Shown: positions 1-9,112 of the stretch, piece by piece
Layout: each line of letters opens with the position of its first letter
Numbering within the stretch: the first letter of the stretch is position 1
DNA from: Verrucomicrobiota bacterium
GTDB lineage: Bacteria > Verrucomicrobiota > Verrucomicrobiia > Opitutales > Opitutaceae
NCBI GenBank assembly: GCA_023457035.1
Contig: JAEWNN010000128.1
Span: 1 to 43,792 of the forward strand
Length of the DNA stretch: 43,792 nt
Direction of reading: 5' to 3'
Notes under the pieces: generated by a model
Databases searched by the model: none
What the model was told of the DNA's origin: nothing
The model's input: the letters and a program-made list of their open reading frames with translations, nothing else
Translations under genes and position numbers: made by a program

Positions 1-1713
1 ATCGGCGGGCACCTTCACCCGCTCCAGTCCGGCGAGCCGCTCGATGATCCGCCCTTCCCGCTCCAGATAGCCCCGATAGCGGATGCGGTAGAGCACCTCG
101 TCCCGCACGGTGGCGTCTTCCTGGAGAAACTCGGCCGGCAACTCCGGTTCGTTGCCCACGCGACGAATCAGGTCACCGAACGTAACGCCGTGACTGCGGG
201 CGGACTCCAGTTGGGCGCACCAGTGCCCTACCCGCTCGGCCTTGTGCTCAATTCGCTCCAGCCGCCCTACTCCAACGAGTCCAGGCAAGCGCCGCAGGTG
301 AGGCAGCAGGCGCAGCTCGGCCGAGCCGTGGTTGAGCAGCAGTCGGTGCTCGGCGCGGCTGGTGAACATCCGATAGGGCTCGTTCGTCCCCTTCGTGACG
401 AGGTCGTCGATGAGCACCCCGATGTAGGCCTCGTGCCGTCTCAAAACCAGGGGCTCACCACCACGGACTTTCTGGGCGGCATTGATTCCCGCCACAGCCC
501 CCTGCCCTGCGGCCTCCTCGTAGCCGGAGGTACCGTTAAGTTGACCAGCACAGAACAAGCCTTCGACGATTCGCGACTCCAAGCTCGGCCAGAGCTGGGT
601 CGGCGGGGCGTAGTCGTACTCCACAGCATAGGCCGGACGCACGACCACGGCGTTCTCCATCCCCGGGATGCTGTGGATCAGCTCAAGTTGGACGTGGAAC
701 GGCATGCTCGTGGAGAGGCCGTTGATGTAGTACTCGTCGGTATGGCGCCCTTCCGGCTCCAGAAAGAGCAGATGTCGCGACTTGTCGGCGAAGCGCACAA
801 ACTTGTCCTCGATGCTTGGGCAATACCGCGGCCCCACCCCTTGGATCTGCCCCGAGTACATCGCCGAGGTGTGCTTGTTGGCCCGCACGATCTCGGCCGA
901 GCGCTCCGTCGTGTAGGTCATCCAGCATGAGAGCTGGTCGGAACCCGGCGCCCAGCCCTGTTGGCACTGCCCCGCGTGTTCCACGTGGAACATCGCCTCC
1001 GGGTCGCGAGTGTCGTGGAACGCGAAGAGCGTGGGCTGAGCGTCGCCCTTCTGCTCCTCCATCTTTGAGAAATCCAGGCTGCGGCCAAGCACCCGCGCAG
1101 GCGTTCCTGTCTTGAACCGCCGCAACTCGATCCCGGAGGCCTCCAAGCTCCCCGACAACGTCCTCGCGCTGAAGTCTCCGAGGCGTCCGCCTTCATTCTT
1201 GTTCGTCCCGATGTGCAGCAGCCCGCGAAGAAAAGTTCCGGTGGTCAGCACGACCGTCCGCCCATGGAAGTCGATGTCGAGGTTGCTGTGGCAGCCGACG
1301 ACCTTACCGCCTTCGACGATCAACCCAGTGACCGTGGCCTGGAAGATCTGGAGCCCGGGCTGGAGCTCCAGCGCGTGCTTCATGCGGAACTGGTACGCTT
1401 TCTTGTCGCACTGCGCGCGGGGCGATTGCACCGCTGGTCCCTTGGATTCGTTGAGCAACCGGAACTGGATGCCTGTGGCGTCCGTGTTGACCGCCATCTC
1501 GCCGCCGAGCGCATCAATCTCACGCACGATCTGTCCCTTGGCTTGACCTCCGATCGCCGGGTTGCAGCTCATCTGGGCAATGGTGTCGAGGTTGCCGGTA
1601 AGCAACAGGGTGGAGGCCCCGAGCCGCGCAGCCGCCAGTGCGGCCTCGCAACCGGCATGGCCGGCGCCGCACACGATCACATCGAAGACATTCTCTTGGA
1701 AAACGTATGCCAT
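1..1713 (-). CDS. mnmG: tRNA uridine-5-carboxymethylaminomethyl modification enzyme MnmG (3' end cut by window)
   Basis: FAD-dependent partner of MnmE. The MnmEG complex installs the cmnm5 or nm5 group on wobble uridine-34 of several tRNAs in the cytoplasm. Translation from the ATG at 1713 gives 571 codons with no stop before the window edge. MnmG is usually about 620-640 residues, so roughly the last 50-60 residues lie outside. The N-terminal FAD motif GAGHAGCEAA is at about residues 15-24. The family signature CNPAIGGQAKGQIVREID follows near residue 50, and the second signature GYEEAAGQGAVAGINAA and the block FTSRAEHRLLL are present further on. The gene lies 42 nt downstream of mnmE on the same strand, so the two subunits are probably co-transcribed. 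The frame is open throughout with no frameshift. Confidence 0.96.
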   Translation of the reverse strand, partial: MAYVFQENVFDVIVCGAGHAGCEAALAAARLGASTLLLTGNLDTIAQMSCNPAIGGQAKGQIVREIDALGGEMAVNTDATGIQFRLLNESKGPAVQSPRAQCDKKAYQFRMKHALELQPGLQIFQATVTGLIVEGGKVVGCHSNLDIDFHGRTVVLTTGTFLRGLLHIGTNKNEGGRLGDFSARTLSGSLEASGIELRRFKTGTPARVLGRSLDFSKMEEQKGDAQPTLFAFHDTRDPEAMFHVEHAGQCQQGWAPGSDQLSCWMTYTTERSAEIVRANKHTSAMYSGQIQGVGPRYCPSIEDKFVRFADKSRHLLFLEPEGRHTDEYYINGLSTSMPFHVQLELIHSIPGMENAVVVRPAYAVEYDYAPPTQLWPSLESRIVEGLFCAGQLNGTSGYEEAAGQGAVAGINAAQKVRGGEPLVLRRHEAYIGVLIDDLVTKGTNEPYRMFTSRAEHRLLLNHGSAELRLLPHLRRLPGLVGVGRLERIEHKAERVGHWCAQLESARSHGVTFGDLIRRVGNEPELPAEFLQEDATVRDEVLYRIRYRGYLEREGRIIERLAGLERVKVPAD

Positions 1714-1755
1714 GGCAGTGCTAACGAAGCTCGCAGGGTAGGGGACAGTGCCGGC

Positions 1756-3126
1756 TCATTTGCCGATGCAGAAGCTGGAGAACAGCTTGTCCAGCACGCG
1801 CTCGTGATCGACGCGCCCGCCGATTCGGCCGAGCGCGTCCAGCGCCCCGCGCAGATCCGACGCCATCAACTCGTCCGGGGCCGTCCCCGCATCCCCGAGT
1901 TTTTCCTCCGCAAACGCCAGACATTGCGTGGCCTCCGTGAGCGCAGCGGCGTGGCGGGCGTTGATCGCGATAAGGTCGCCGCATATACTAAGCTGCTCTT
2001 TATCAATCAGTTCCGATACGATCTTTTCAAGATCACCGACGCCATCACCGGTGAGAGCCGACATCGCCACCTGTCCATACTCCCGCCACGCCTCCGGCAG
2101 CGGGACGCCCGCAGGCTGGGCCAAGTCCGTCTTGTTCCACACCAGAACCGTATTGGATGCCGTAAGCCGGCCGGTGATGGCCGCCGGCAGGGCAGGGCAG
2201 GGGCGGGTGGAGTCGAGCACGACAAGGAAGAGGTCAGCCTCCGCGGCACGTTCCAGCGTGCGTTCGATTCCTCGGCGCTCCAGCGGGGCAGGGGACGGGT
2301 TCAAGCCAGCTGTATCTACTAACCGGATCTTATGTGCGCCGAGCACGCGCGGCTCCTCGAGGTAGTCGCGCGTCGTGCCCGGCTCCGGGCTCACCAGCGC
2401 GCGGTCCCAGCCCACGAGGCGGTTGAGCAGGCTGCTCTTGCCGGCGTTGGGCTCGCCCACGATCACCGTGCGCACGCCGTCGCGCAGGAGCGCGCCGTAG
2501 TGCGCCGTGGCGAGGAGCCGGCCGAGGTCGGCCCGCAGCGCCGCCACCTCGCCGCGTAGCCGCGCGCGGTTCTCCGCCGGCAGATCCTCCTCGGGGAAAT
2601 CGATGTAGGCCTCCACCTGAGCGACCACGCCCACGAGCCGCTCGATCGCCGCCTCGATCTGTCGGCCCAGCGCGCCGCGGAGCTGGCGGTTGGCCGCCTC
2701 CAGCGCGCGTTCGCCGCGGGCGTGGATGAGATCCATCACCGCCTCGGCTTGGCTGAGGTCCATCCGACCGTTGAGAAACGCCCGTTTCGTGAATTCCCCC
2801 GGTTCCGCCGCTCGGCAGCCGCGTGCGAAGAGGTCCTCCAGCACGCGCTGCGCGATGTACGGGTTGCCGTGGCAGGCAATCTCCAGCGAATCCTCGCCCG
2901 TGTACGACGCCGGCCCGGCGAAATACGTGAACAACACGTCGTCGATCACCACACCCGCACGGTCACGGTAGTCGGCATGTCGCGCCACGCGGGGTGGGAG
3001 CAGGCGACCCACTACCTCCCGCGCCACCCGCGAGCACTCGCCACCCGACACGCGCACAAGGGCCACCGCCGACTCTCCGTGTGGTGTCGCGAGCGCTGCG
3101 ATGGTGTCCTCTTGGGTGGCGGGCAT
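1756..3126 (-). CDS. mnmE: tRNA modification GTPase MnmE (TrmE)
   Basis: GTPase subunit of the MnmEG wobble-uridine modification complex; it binds formyl-tetrahydrofolate and hydrolyses GTP during the reaction. The 456-residue product is normal for the family. The N-terminal TrmE fold starts at ATQEDTIAALATPHGESAVA. A G domain follows with G1 GEPNAGKSS near residue 223, the DTAG motif and NKTD. The protein ends in CIGK, the conserved CxGK tail. A longer in-frame start at 3276 would add 50 residues of basic, non-conserved sequence, so the ATG at 3126 is preferred. mnmG follows 42 nt downstream. Confidence 0.96.
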   Translation of the reverse strand: MPATQEDTIAALATPHGESAVALVRVSGGECSRVAREVVGRLLPPRVARHADYRDRAGVVIDDVLFTYFAGPASYTGEDSLEIACHGNPYIAQRVLEDLFARGCRAAEPGEFTKRAFLNGRMDLSQAEAVMDLIHARGERALEAANRQLRGALGRQIEAAIERLVGVVAQVEAYIDFPEEDLPAENRARLRGEVAALRADLGRLLATAHYGALLRDGVRTVIVGEPNAGKSSLLNRLVGWDRALVSPEPGTTRDYLEEPRVLGAHKIRLVDTAGLNPSPAPLERRGIERTLERAAEADLFLVVLDSTRPCPALPAAITGRLTASNTVLVWNKTDLAQPAGVPLPEAWREYGQVAMSALTGDGVGDLEKIVSELIDKEQLSICGDLIAINARHAAALTEATQCLAFAEEKLGDAGTAPDELMASDLRGALDALGRIGGRVDHERVLDKLFSSFCIGK

Positions 3127-3205
3127 CGCGCCCACGTTGCACGCAGCCGCGGCGAAAACAATCTCGCAGGAGGTCGACCGACGATGAAGCCATGCCGCCG
3201 CCGCA

Positions 3206-3709
3206 CTATGGGCTTCTCGGCGCATCCTCCGCGGCCACGTTCTTCGGATTGCCGAACAGCCAACCGCGAAACGCAAAGCGTCCCTTGGCGCCCTTCACAT
3301 CGAGCTCGATCGTGTAGTCGTTGTCGCTACGCCAATCGATCACGATGTGCCCAGTCAGCTCCTCGACCCCCGGCACTCCGCCTATCTTGTCCGCATCCAC
3401 GGTCTCGAAGCCGTCGGGCAGCGCCAGCCTCCGTGGCGCCTCGACGATCCAGAGCCGGAAGCGCCGATCACCGCCCCCGGTGGTGAATGCCACCGGATCC
3501 CACGGCTTCTCAAGGTGGAACACCAGCGCCCCATCCGGCGCGATCCAGAGCGTGTAGAGCCGCCCGGTGGGCGTCTTGTTGAAACCGTCGAACGGGATCG
3601 TGCTGCGCGGAATCGCCGCAGAATCCCCAGCGCGGACGAGCACGCCCTGGATGTCGTGGCCATGGGCAACGGCCGCCAGAAGCAGCATCGGCAAAAGAAA
3701 GTGTTTCAT
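3206..3709 (-). CDS. Secreted protein of unknown function
   Basis: Not recognised as a named family. The 167-residue product begins MKHFLLPMLLLAAVAHGHD, a short basic N-terminus followed by a hydrophobic stretch ending in small residues, consistent with a Sec signal peptide. The mature part is mixed alpha/beta-looking and rich in Trp, Asp and Gly, with no cysteine cluster or enzyme motif that I recognise. The ATG at 3709 is preferred over an in-frame start at 3829 because it places the signal peptide at the true N-terminus. The gene lies 79 nt upstream of the mnmE stop-side neighbourhood on the same strand as mnmE but is transcribed separately or as a distal partner; that cannot be settled from sequence. 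Its function is unknown. Confidence 0.72.
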   Translation of the reverse strand: MKHFLLPMLLLAAVAHGHDIQGVLVRAGDSAAIPRSTIPFDGFNKTPTGRLYTLWIAPDGALVFHLEKPWDPVAFTTGGGDRRFRLWIVEAPRRLALPDGFETVDADKIGGVPGVEELTGHIVIDWRSDNDYTIELDVKGAKGRFAFRGWLFGNPKNVAAEDAPRSP

Positions 3710-3873
3710 CGTCCGGACATGGTTGGCACTCGCCCCACGCCTCCGTATTCCACCCCTGGGTGCGCCGGGCGCAAGCCCGCACTCGGGTGCGGCCGCGGCA
3801 ATCGCGCACGGTCGGCCACTCCGCCCCACGATTCGACTGGGCAGGGGACCGGCCGCCGGCTTTCCTCCGGGCC

Positions 3874-4413
3874 ATGGATACGCTCGACACCCAGCGCCTC
3901 GACTTCATCCGCCGCAGTGCCGGCTTCTCCGCCTTTCCCCTCGCCGGCATCGTGGCGTGGACGGTGCTCGGCCTTGCCAGCCTGTTCGTGCCCGCAACCA
4001 CGGCGCTCTACGTGATGCTCTTCGCCACAGGGGCGATTTTCCCGCTCGCGCTGGGGATCGCTGCGTTGACCGGGCAGCAGGTCTTCCAGAGGGGCAACGC
4101 GTTTGCGGCCCTGATCGGCCAGTCAGTGCTCATGGTAAACCTGCTCTGGGCGCTGCACTTCCTGCTCATCCTGAGGCAACCCGAACTCGCCCCCCTCTCC
4201 CTCGCGCTCGGCCTCGGCCTGCACTGGATCGTGTTCGGCTGGATCATCCGGGCGCCCCTCGGGCTGATCCATGCCATCGTCCGCACCACCGCTTGTACCG
4301 CGGCCTACCTGCACGGCGGCGAGCACCGGATGGCCGCGATCGCCGCCGCAGTCGTGGCAAGCTACACCCTCACGCTGGTCCAGCTGCGCGCCTGGTCCCG
4401 CCGCACCGGTTGA
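3874..4413 (+). CDS. Multi-pass membrane protein, possibly DUF7010-like
   Basis: The 179-residue product begins MDTLDTQRLDFIRRSAGF. About five hydrophobic segments follow, at roughly residues 22-45, 48-68, 78-100, 108-128 and 145-168, so it should lie in the inner membrane. Arrangement and length resemble small integral membrane proteins grouped as DUF7010. I am not certain of that assignment and no catalytic motif is visible. The ATG at 3874 is chosen because the upstream in-frame extension to 3760 is arginine-rich and lies in the region before the divergent gene. It is divergent from the secreted protein at 3206-3709. Confidence 0.7.
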   Translation: MDTLDTQRLDFIRRSAGFSAFPLAGIVAWTVLGLASLFVPATTALYVMLFATGAIFPLALGIAALTGQQVFQRGNAFAALIGQSVLMVNLLWALHFLLILRQPELAPLSLALGLGLHWIVFGWIIRAPLGLIHAIVRTTACTAAYLHGGEHRMAAIAAAVVASYTLTLVQLRAWSRRTG

Positions 4414-4550
4414 AGAATCCAGACCTTCGCGGGAAGGACCAACCCGCGGCCGCCCGCTCCAGCAGGTGCGACCACCAGCCTGCGTAGGCTCCACTCGGAC
4501 AACCGCTATCTCCTCGACCGCAGGCGCCGGCGGGTTTTCATTCGCGGACC
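4414..4550. other. Short intergenic region before the nitroreductase gene
   Basis: I see no open frame with coding character and no convincing promoter or terminator in these 137 bases. No Shine-Dalgarno site precedes the ATG at 4551; the last bases before it are pyrimidine- and GC-rich. Confidence 0.5.
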
Positions 4551-5219
4551 ATGAACGCCCTCGACGCCATGCACGCCCGCCGCTCCATCCGCGAGTTCAC
4601 CGATGAGCTCGTGCCGGCGGAGACCATCCGCCAGCTCGTGGAGGCCGCCGGCCGCGCCCCGAGCTCGAAGAACACCCAGCCATGGCGCCTGTATCTCGTG
4701 CAGGGCGCCGCGCTCGACTCGCTGCGCAGCGACTATCTCGCGGCCTTCGACGCCAAGTCCCCGGCGAAACCCGGCTACCAATACTCGCCCAATCCGCTGC
4801 CCGAGGCATGGGCGGCGCGCGCGAAGGAGTGCGGCATCGGCATCTTCAAGCACAAAGGCATCGGCCGCGACGATACGGCCAAGCGGTCCGCGCACGACCG
4901 CGAGAACTTCCGGTTCTTCGGCGCCCAGCAGGTGTTCTTCCTCGGCACGCAGGCCTCGGCATACGCGCACGGGACGTTCTTCGACTGCGGCTTCGTGTTC
5001 GACAACCTGATGCTCGGACTCACCGCCCTCGGCTACGGCTCCTGCCCGCAGTACAGCGTGATGATCTATCCGGACCTGCTGCGGAAGCACATCCCCGGCA
5101 CCGAGGACACGCTCTTCATCGCCGGCCTGCCCTTCGGCCGCCCGAAGCCCGGCAGCCTCGTCAACGATTTCCAGCCCGCGCGCCTGCCGGCCGAGGCCTG
5201 GTTCAAGACGGTGGAGTGA
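4551..5219 (+). CDS. Nitroreductase family FMN-dependent oxidoreductase
   Basis: Likely a cytoplasmic NAD(P)H oxidoreductase that reduces nitro compounds, quinones or related acceptors through bound FMN; the substrate cannot be read from sequence. The 222-residue length is typical. The N-terminus MHARRSIREFTDELVP carries the family RRSxRxF motif that contacts the FMN phosphate. It is followed by APSSKNTQPW near residue 37. The C-terminal half has the glycine-rich GLTALGYGSCPQ segment and the FIAGLPFGRPKP stretch used in flavin contacts. The gene is monocistronic by position and converges with recA across a strong hairpin at 5281-5314. Confidence 0.9.
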   Translation: MNALDAMHARRSIREFTDELVPAETIRQLVEAAGRAPSSKNTQPWRLYLVQGAALDSLRSDYLAAFDAKSPAKPGYQYSPNPLPEAWAARAKECGIGIFKHKGIGRDDTAKRSAHDRENFRFFGAQQVFFLGTQASAYAHGTFFDCGFVFDNLMLGLTALGYGSCPQYSVMIYPDLLRKHIPGTEDTLFIAGLPFGRPKPGSLVNDFQPARLPAEAWFKTVE

Positions 5220-5280
5220 GCGGCGCTCACGAGCGCCGCGGCCGGCCGAGCGGCAGTGGGTCGCGCCGGCATTGAGCACA

Positions 5281-5314
5281 AACAACCCCGCGCCGGAATG
5301 GACGCGGGGTTGTT
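5281..5314. terminator. Bidirectional terminator hairpin between nitroreductase gene and recA
   Basis: A perfect 12-bp inverted repeat (arms 5281-5292 and 5303-5314, AACAACCCCGCG and its complement) with a 10-nt loop lies between two converging genes. The uracil tract is weak on both strands, so termination efficiency is uncertain, but position and stem strength fit a shared terminator. Confidence 0.75.
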
Positions 5315-5332
5315 GCCAAAAGGAGCGGCGCC

Positions 5333-6427
<1,095 letters not shown>

Positions 6428-6685
6428 GGTGGAAATTTCGGCGACGGGTTTGCGCGGGGAACGAGGGGCGACGCTTGCCGAAACGAGGGGAGTGGCAAGT
6501 GCGATGTCGGGGGAAGACTCGAGATCGGAGATCATGCGCCCACTCTAACACCACGGGGCGGACAAGGGCCGTCCGAGGGGGTGGGGCAAGCGACGATCGC
6601 AGAAGCACAACGGACGAAGGCACTGCCGCCTCGGCAGCGCGCCAGCCCAGCGATCGGCCTCGTCCCCCAAGCAAACGCCATCCGT

Positions 6686-7915
6686 TCACCCCCTAAGCCA
6701 CGCGATCCACGCGACGCCAAGCAGGAGCGTCAGTAGCGCGATCGGCGTGCCGGCCTTCAGGTACTCGACGAACCCGAGATGCACCCCGCGCCGGCGCGCC
6801 GTCTCGGCCACGATGAGGTTGGCCACGGAACCGAGCAACGTGAGGTTGCCGGCGAGCGTCGTCGCCATGGCGAGCGTCAGCCATGCTTGGTGCGGCTCGG
6901 CGAGCCCCGGCACAACCGGGCGGAAGAGCATCACCGCGGGCACGTTGGAGACGATGTTGCTGAGGATCAGCGAGACGACGGTGAGTGAGCCCGTACCGGC
7001 ATCCGCATAGGGGCGGAGCCACCCGAAAAGCCGCGCGCTCAACCCACTGTGCTCAATGGCCCCGGTCACGACAAACAGCCCCGTGAAGAACACCAGCAGC
7101 GACCAATCGATCTCCTGGAATACCTTCTCGGGCTCCAGCCGTCGCGTCACCAATAGCAGCGCCGCGGCGACCGCGGCGGCCAACGGCACCGGCGCGCCGC
7201 ACACCAGCGCGAAAAGCATGAGCCCCGTCGCGACCATCGATTTGCGCAGGAGCGGGCGGTACTGCTGCGGCGGCAGTTCGAGCTGCTCAGCGAATCTCTC
7301 CGTGCGGAACTCGTGCCGGTAGACGAGCACGATCACCGCCCACCCGATCACGAGCCCGCACAACGCTATCGGTCCGAGCGCCCGCGTGAAGTCGACGAAC
7401 GAGATGCCCGACGCCATACCCACTAGCATATTCTGTGGATTGCCCGTGATCGTCGCCACCGAGCCGATGTTCGCAGCGGTCACGAGGCCGACGAGATAGG
7501 GCAGGGGGTTGCGTTTCAGCCCGATCGTGAGGTCGAGCACCAGCGGCGTGAAGACGAGCACGATGGTGTCGTTGAGGAAAATCGCCGAAAGCACGCCGGA
7601 AACGAAGACGATCAGCGCGAGCAGGCGCCGCGGCGTGCGTGCAAAACGGATGACGTGCGAGTTGATCAGGTGGAAGAAGCCCGCGATGCGCAGATTCACA
7701 TTGAGGACCATCATCCCGAAGAGCAGCAGGATGGTGTTCCAGTCCACCGCCCGGTAGGCCACCTCCAGCGGCATCAGGCCACACGCGACAAACAGCACCG
7801 CGCCGACCAGCGCAATCGTGGCGCGATTCATCTTCAACGCCGGGTACCGACCGACCGCCACGCCAACGAGCGTTACCGTGGCCAGGGCGGCGACGGCGAG
7901 TTGGATCCAGTTCAT
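6686..7915 (-). CDS. ArsB/SLC13-type anion permease (YbiR-like)
   Basis: Inner-membrane ion transporter of the ion-transporter superfamily. The 409-residue product is almost entirely hydrophobic, with about eleven or twelve predicted membrane spans. Two family hallmarks occur in repeated halves: NDTIVLVFTPLVLDL with ITGNPQNMLVG in the first half, and SNIVSNVPAVMLF with LLGSVANLIVAE in the second, as in ArsB, NhaD and YbiR proteins. The transported ion is unknown; no arsenical-resistance genes lie nearby, so an arsenite role is not supported. The ATG at 7915 is used rather than one 45 nt upstream because it starts just before the first membrane span. Confidence 0.85.
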   Translation of the reverse strand: MNWIQLAVAALATVTLVGVAVGRYPALKMNRATIALVGAVLFVACGLMPLEVAYRAVDWNTILLLFGMMVLNVNLRIAGFFHLINSHVIRFARTPRRLLALIVFVSGVLSAIFLNDTIVLVFTPLVLDLTIGLKRNPLPYLVGLVTAANIGSVATITGNPQNMLVGMASGISFVDFTRALGPIALCGLVIGWAVIVLVYRHEFRTERFAEQLELPPQQYRPLLRKSMVATGLMLFALVCGAPVPLAAAVAAALLLVTRRLEPEKVFQEIDWSLLVFFTGLFVVTGAIEHSGLSARLFGWLRPYADAGTGSLTVVSLILSNIVSNVPAVMLFRPVVPGLAEPHQAWLTLAMATTLAGNLTLLGSVANLIVAETARRRGVHLGFVEYLKAGTPIALLTLLLGVAWIAWLRG

Positions 7916-8022
7916 CGGGTCGCAGGCTGAGGCACGGCCCCGCGGTGGGCAAATCGGCAATCACGCCGGGATTGGCGTCAAGTGAACCGTCGGGCTGCCG
8001 ATAGGAAGGAACCGCCAGCACG

Positions 8023-8958
8023 TTGCGCATGAAAGAGATCGAGATCACCGAGATTCCCCCGCTGTCCCCCGGCGAGCTGTCGCTGCTGGACATGCACAGC
8101 ATCGCCAATGTCCTCAACGTCCTGCGTTGCGAACTGACGGTGCTCGGCCTGCTGGCGGCGGACCGCGACAACTATTTCCACGACGGGCTGACCGTGTGCG
8201 ACTCGCTCCGCGCCTCCATGCGGGACCACGAGGCCGCGTTGCGCACGGCCTCTCGTATCGAGGAGTTCGAGCACATCGTCTTCACCGAACTGACGATCAA
8301 ACTGGAGGCTCCGCCCCGCCAGCCCGACCCCGCCGACATCTCCGAGTCGCTGGACAATCTCCGCGCCGTCTTCGCCATCCTCAAGGTGCGGGCCGCGGAG
8401 ATCCTCGCCCGGGCCGCCACCCCGGACCGCTGGGCGCCGTTCGACCTCGACAAGCTCCGGGCCGACTTCCTCGACGTGTTCGCCGCCATCGAGCGGAACA
8501 GCAAGGGCCGCTACCGCATCCTCTACAACGCGGCCCGGAAGGAGGCGGACGACTACTACATCGACTTCAAGTTCGAAACCGCCGGCGGCGGCGCGCTGCT
8601 CATGCCCCCCGTCTTCCAGGACACGATGCGCGATCTCGTGGCCAACGCCCGCAAGTACACCACCCCGGGCGGCAGCATCACCGCCGCGCTCTACGAGGAC
8701 GACCGCGAACTGCGCTTCGTTGTCGCCGACACCGGCCGCGGCATCCCCGAGGCGGAGCTGGCGACGGTGGTCGAGTTCGGGCGGCGCGCCTCCAACGTCG
8801 GCAACGTGCGCACGATGGGCGGAGGCTTCGGTCTCACGAAGGCGTTCATGGTGACCAAACGTTTCGGCGGCCGCTTCTGGATCGCGTCGGAACTCGGCCG
8901 AGGCACGCGGATACGCATCGCCATCCCGCGACCGGAAGCCAGCCCGCGCAACGCCTGA
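8023..8958 (+). CDS. Soluble histidine-kinase-like ATPase without a sensor domain
   Basis: The 311-residue product has a GHKL ATPase domain at its C-terminus: N box DLVANARKYT, G1 box DTGRGIP and G2 box GGGFGLTKAF. At the N-terminus, DMHSIANVLNVLRCEL around His25 resembles the HxxxNxLxxL phospho-acceptor helix of histidine kinases. No membrane span, PAS or GAF region is visible, so it is probably cytoplasmic and takes its signal from a partner. I prefer the TTG start at 8023, 12 nt after AAGGA; the ATG at 8029 would leave an 18-nt gap. No response regulator is adjacent. A serine-kinase role like RsbW is less likely given the His-bearing helix, but it is not excluded. Confidence 0.78.
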   Translation: MRMKEIEITEIPPLSPGELSLLDMHSIANVLNVLRCELTVLGLLAADRDNYFHDGLTVCDSLRASMRDHEAALRTASRIEEFEHIVFTELTIKLEAPPRQPDPADISESLDNLRAVFAILKVRAAEILARAATPDRWAPFDLDKLRADFLDVFAAIERNSKGRYRILYNAARKEADDYYIDFKFETAGGGALLMPPVFQDTMRDLVANARKYTTPGGSITAALYEDDRELRFVVADTGRGIPEAELATVVEFGRRASNVGNVRTMGGGFGLTKAFMVTKRFGGRFWIASELGRGTRIRIAIPRPEASPRNA

Positions 8959-8990
8959 CCGCGCGCCCTCTGTGCCCGCCACAACCGGGT

Positions 8991-9012
8991 GCGGGGACGG
9001 GCAAATCCCCGC
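8991..9012 (+). terminator. Hairpin after the histidine-kinase gene
   Basis: Arms GCGGGGA (8991-8997) and TCCCCGC (9006-9012) form a 7-bp stem with an 8-nt loop, 33 nt after the kinase stop codon. There is no T tract, so it may be a weak or Rho-assisted terminator. Confidence 0.4.
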
Positions 9013-9100
9013 TGCGGGATTATACTTGGCGTGGCGCCAACGGCGCATCCCGCGATGGCCCTCGCCGTCGCCCGCCCGCGGGAGCCACAATGATCGCATC

Positions 9101-9107
9101 GGAGGGA
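9101..9107 (+). promoter_or_regulatory. Shine-Dalgarno site deciding the start of the transglutaminase/TPR gene
   Basis: GGAGGGA at 9101-9107 stands 5 nt before the ATG at 9113. It stands out because many neighbouring genes have no such site. Confidence 0.7.
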
Positions 9108-9112
9108 ACGTT

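Noticed and set aside
1..1713. A possible frameshift in mnmG
   Set aside because: Re-checking codon register from the ATG at 1713 to the window edge shows one uninterrupted frame of 571 codons. The first impression came from a neighbouring shadow frame.
6559..6575. CGGAC-N7-GTCCG upstream of recA as a LexA (SOS) box
   Set aside because: It does not match a LexA consensus that I know for this lineage and is short. The GC-rich arms are likely by chance.
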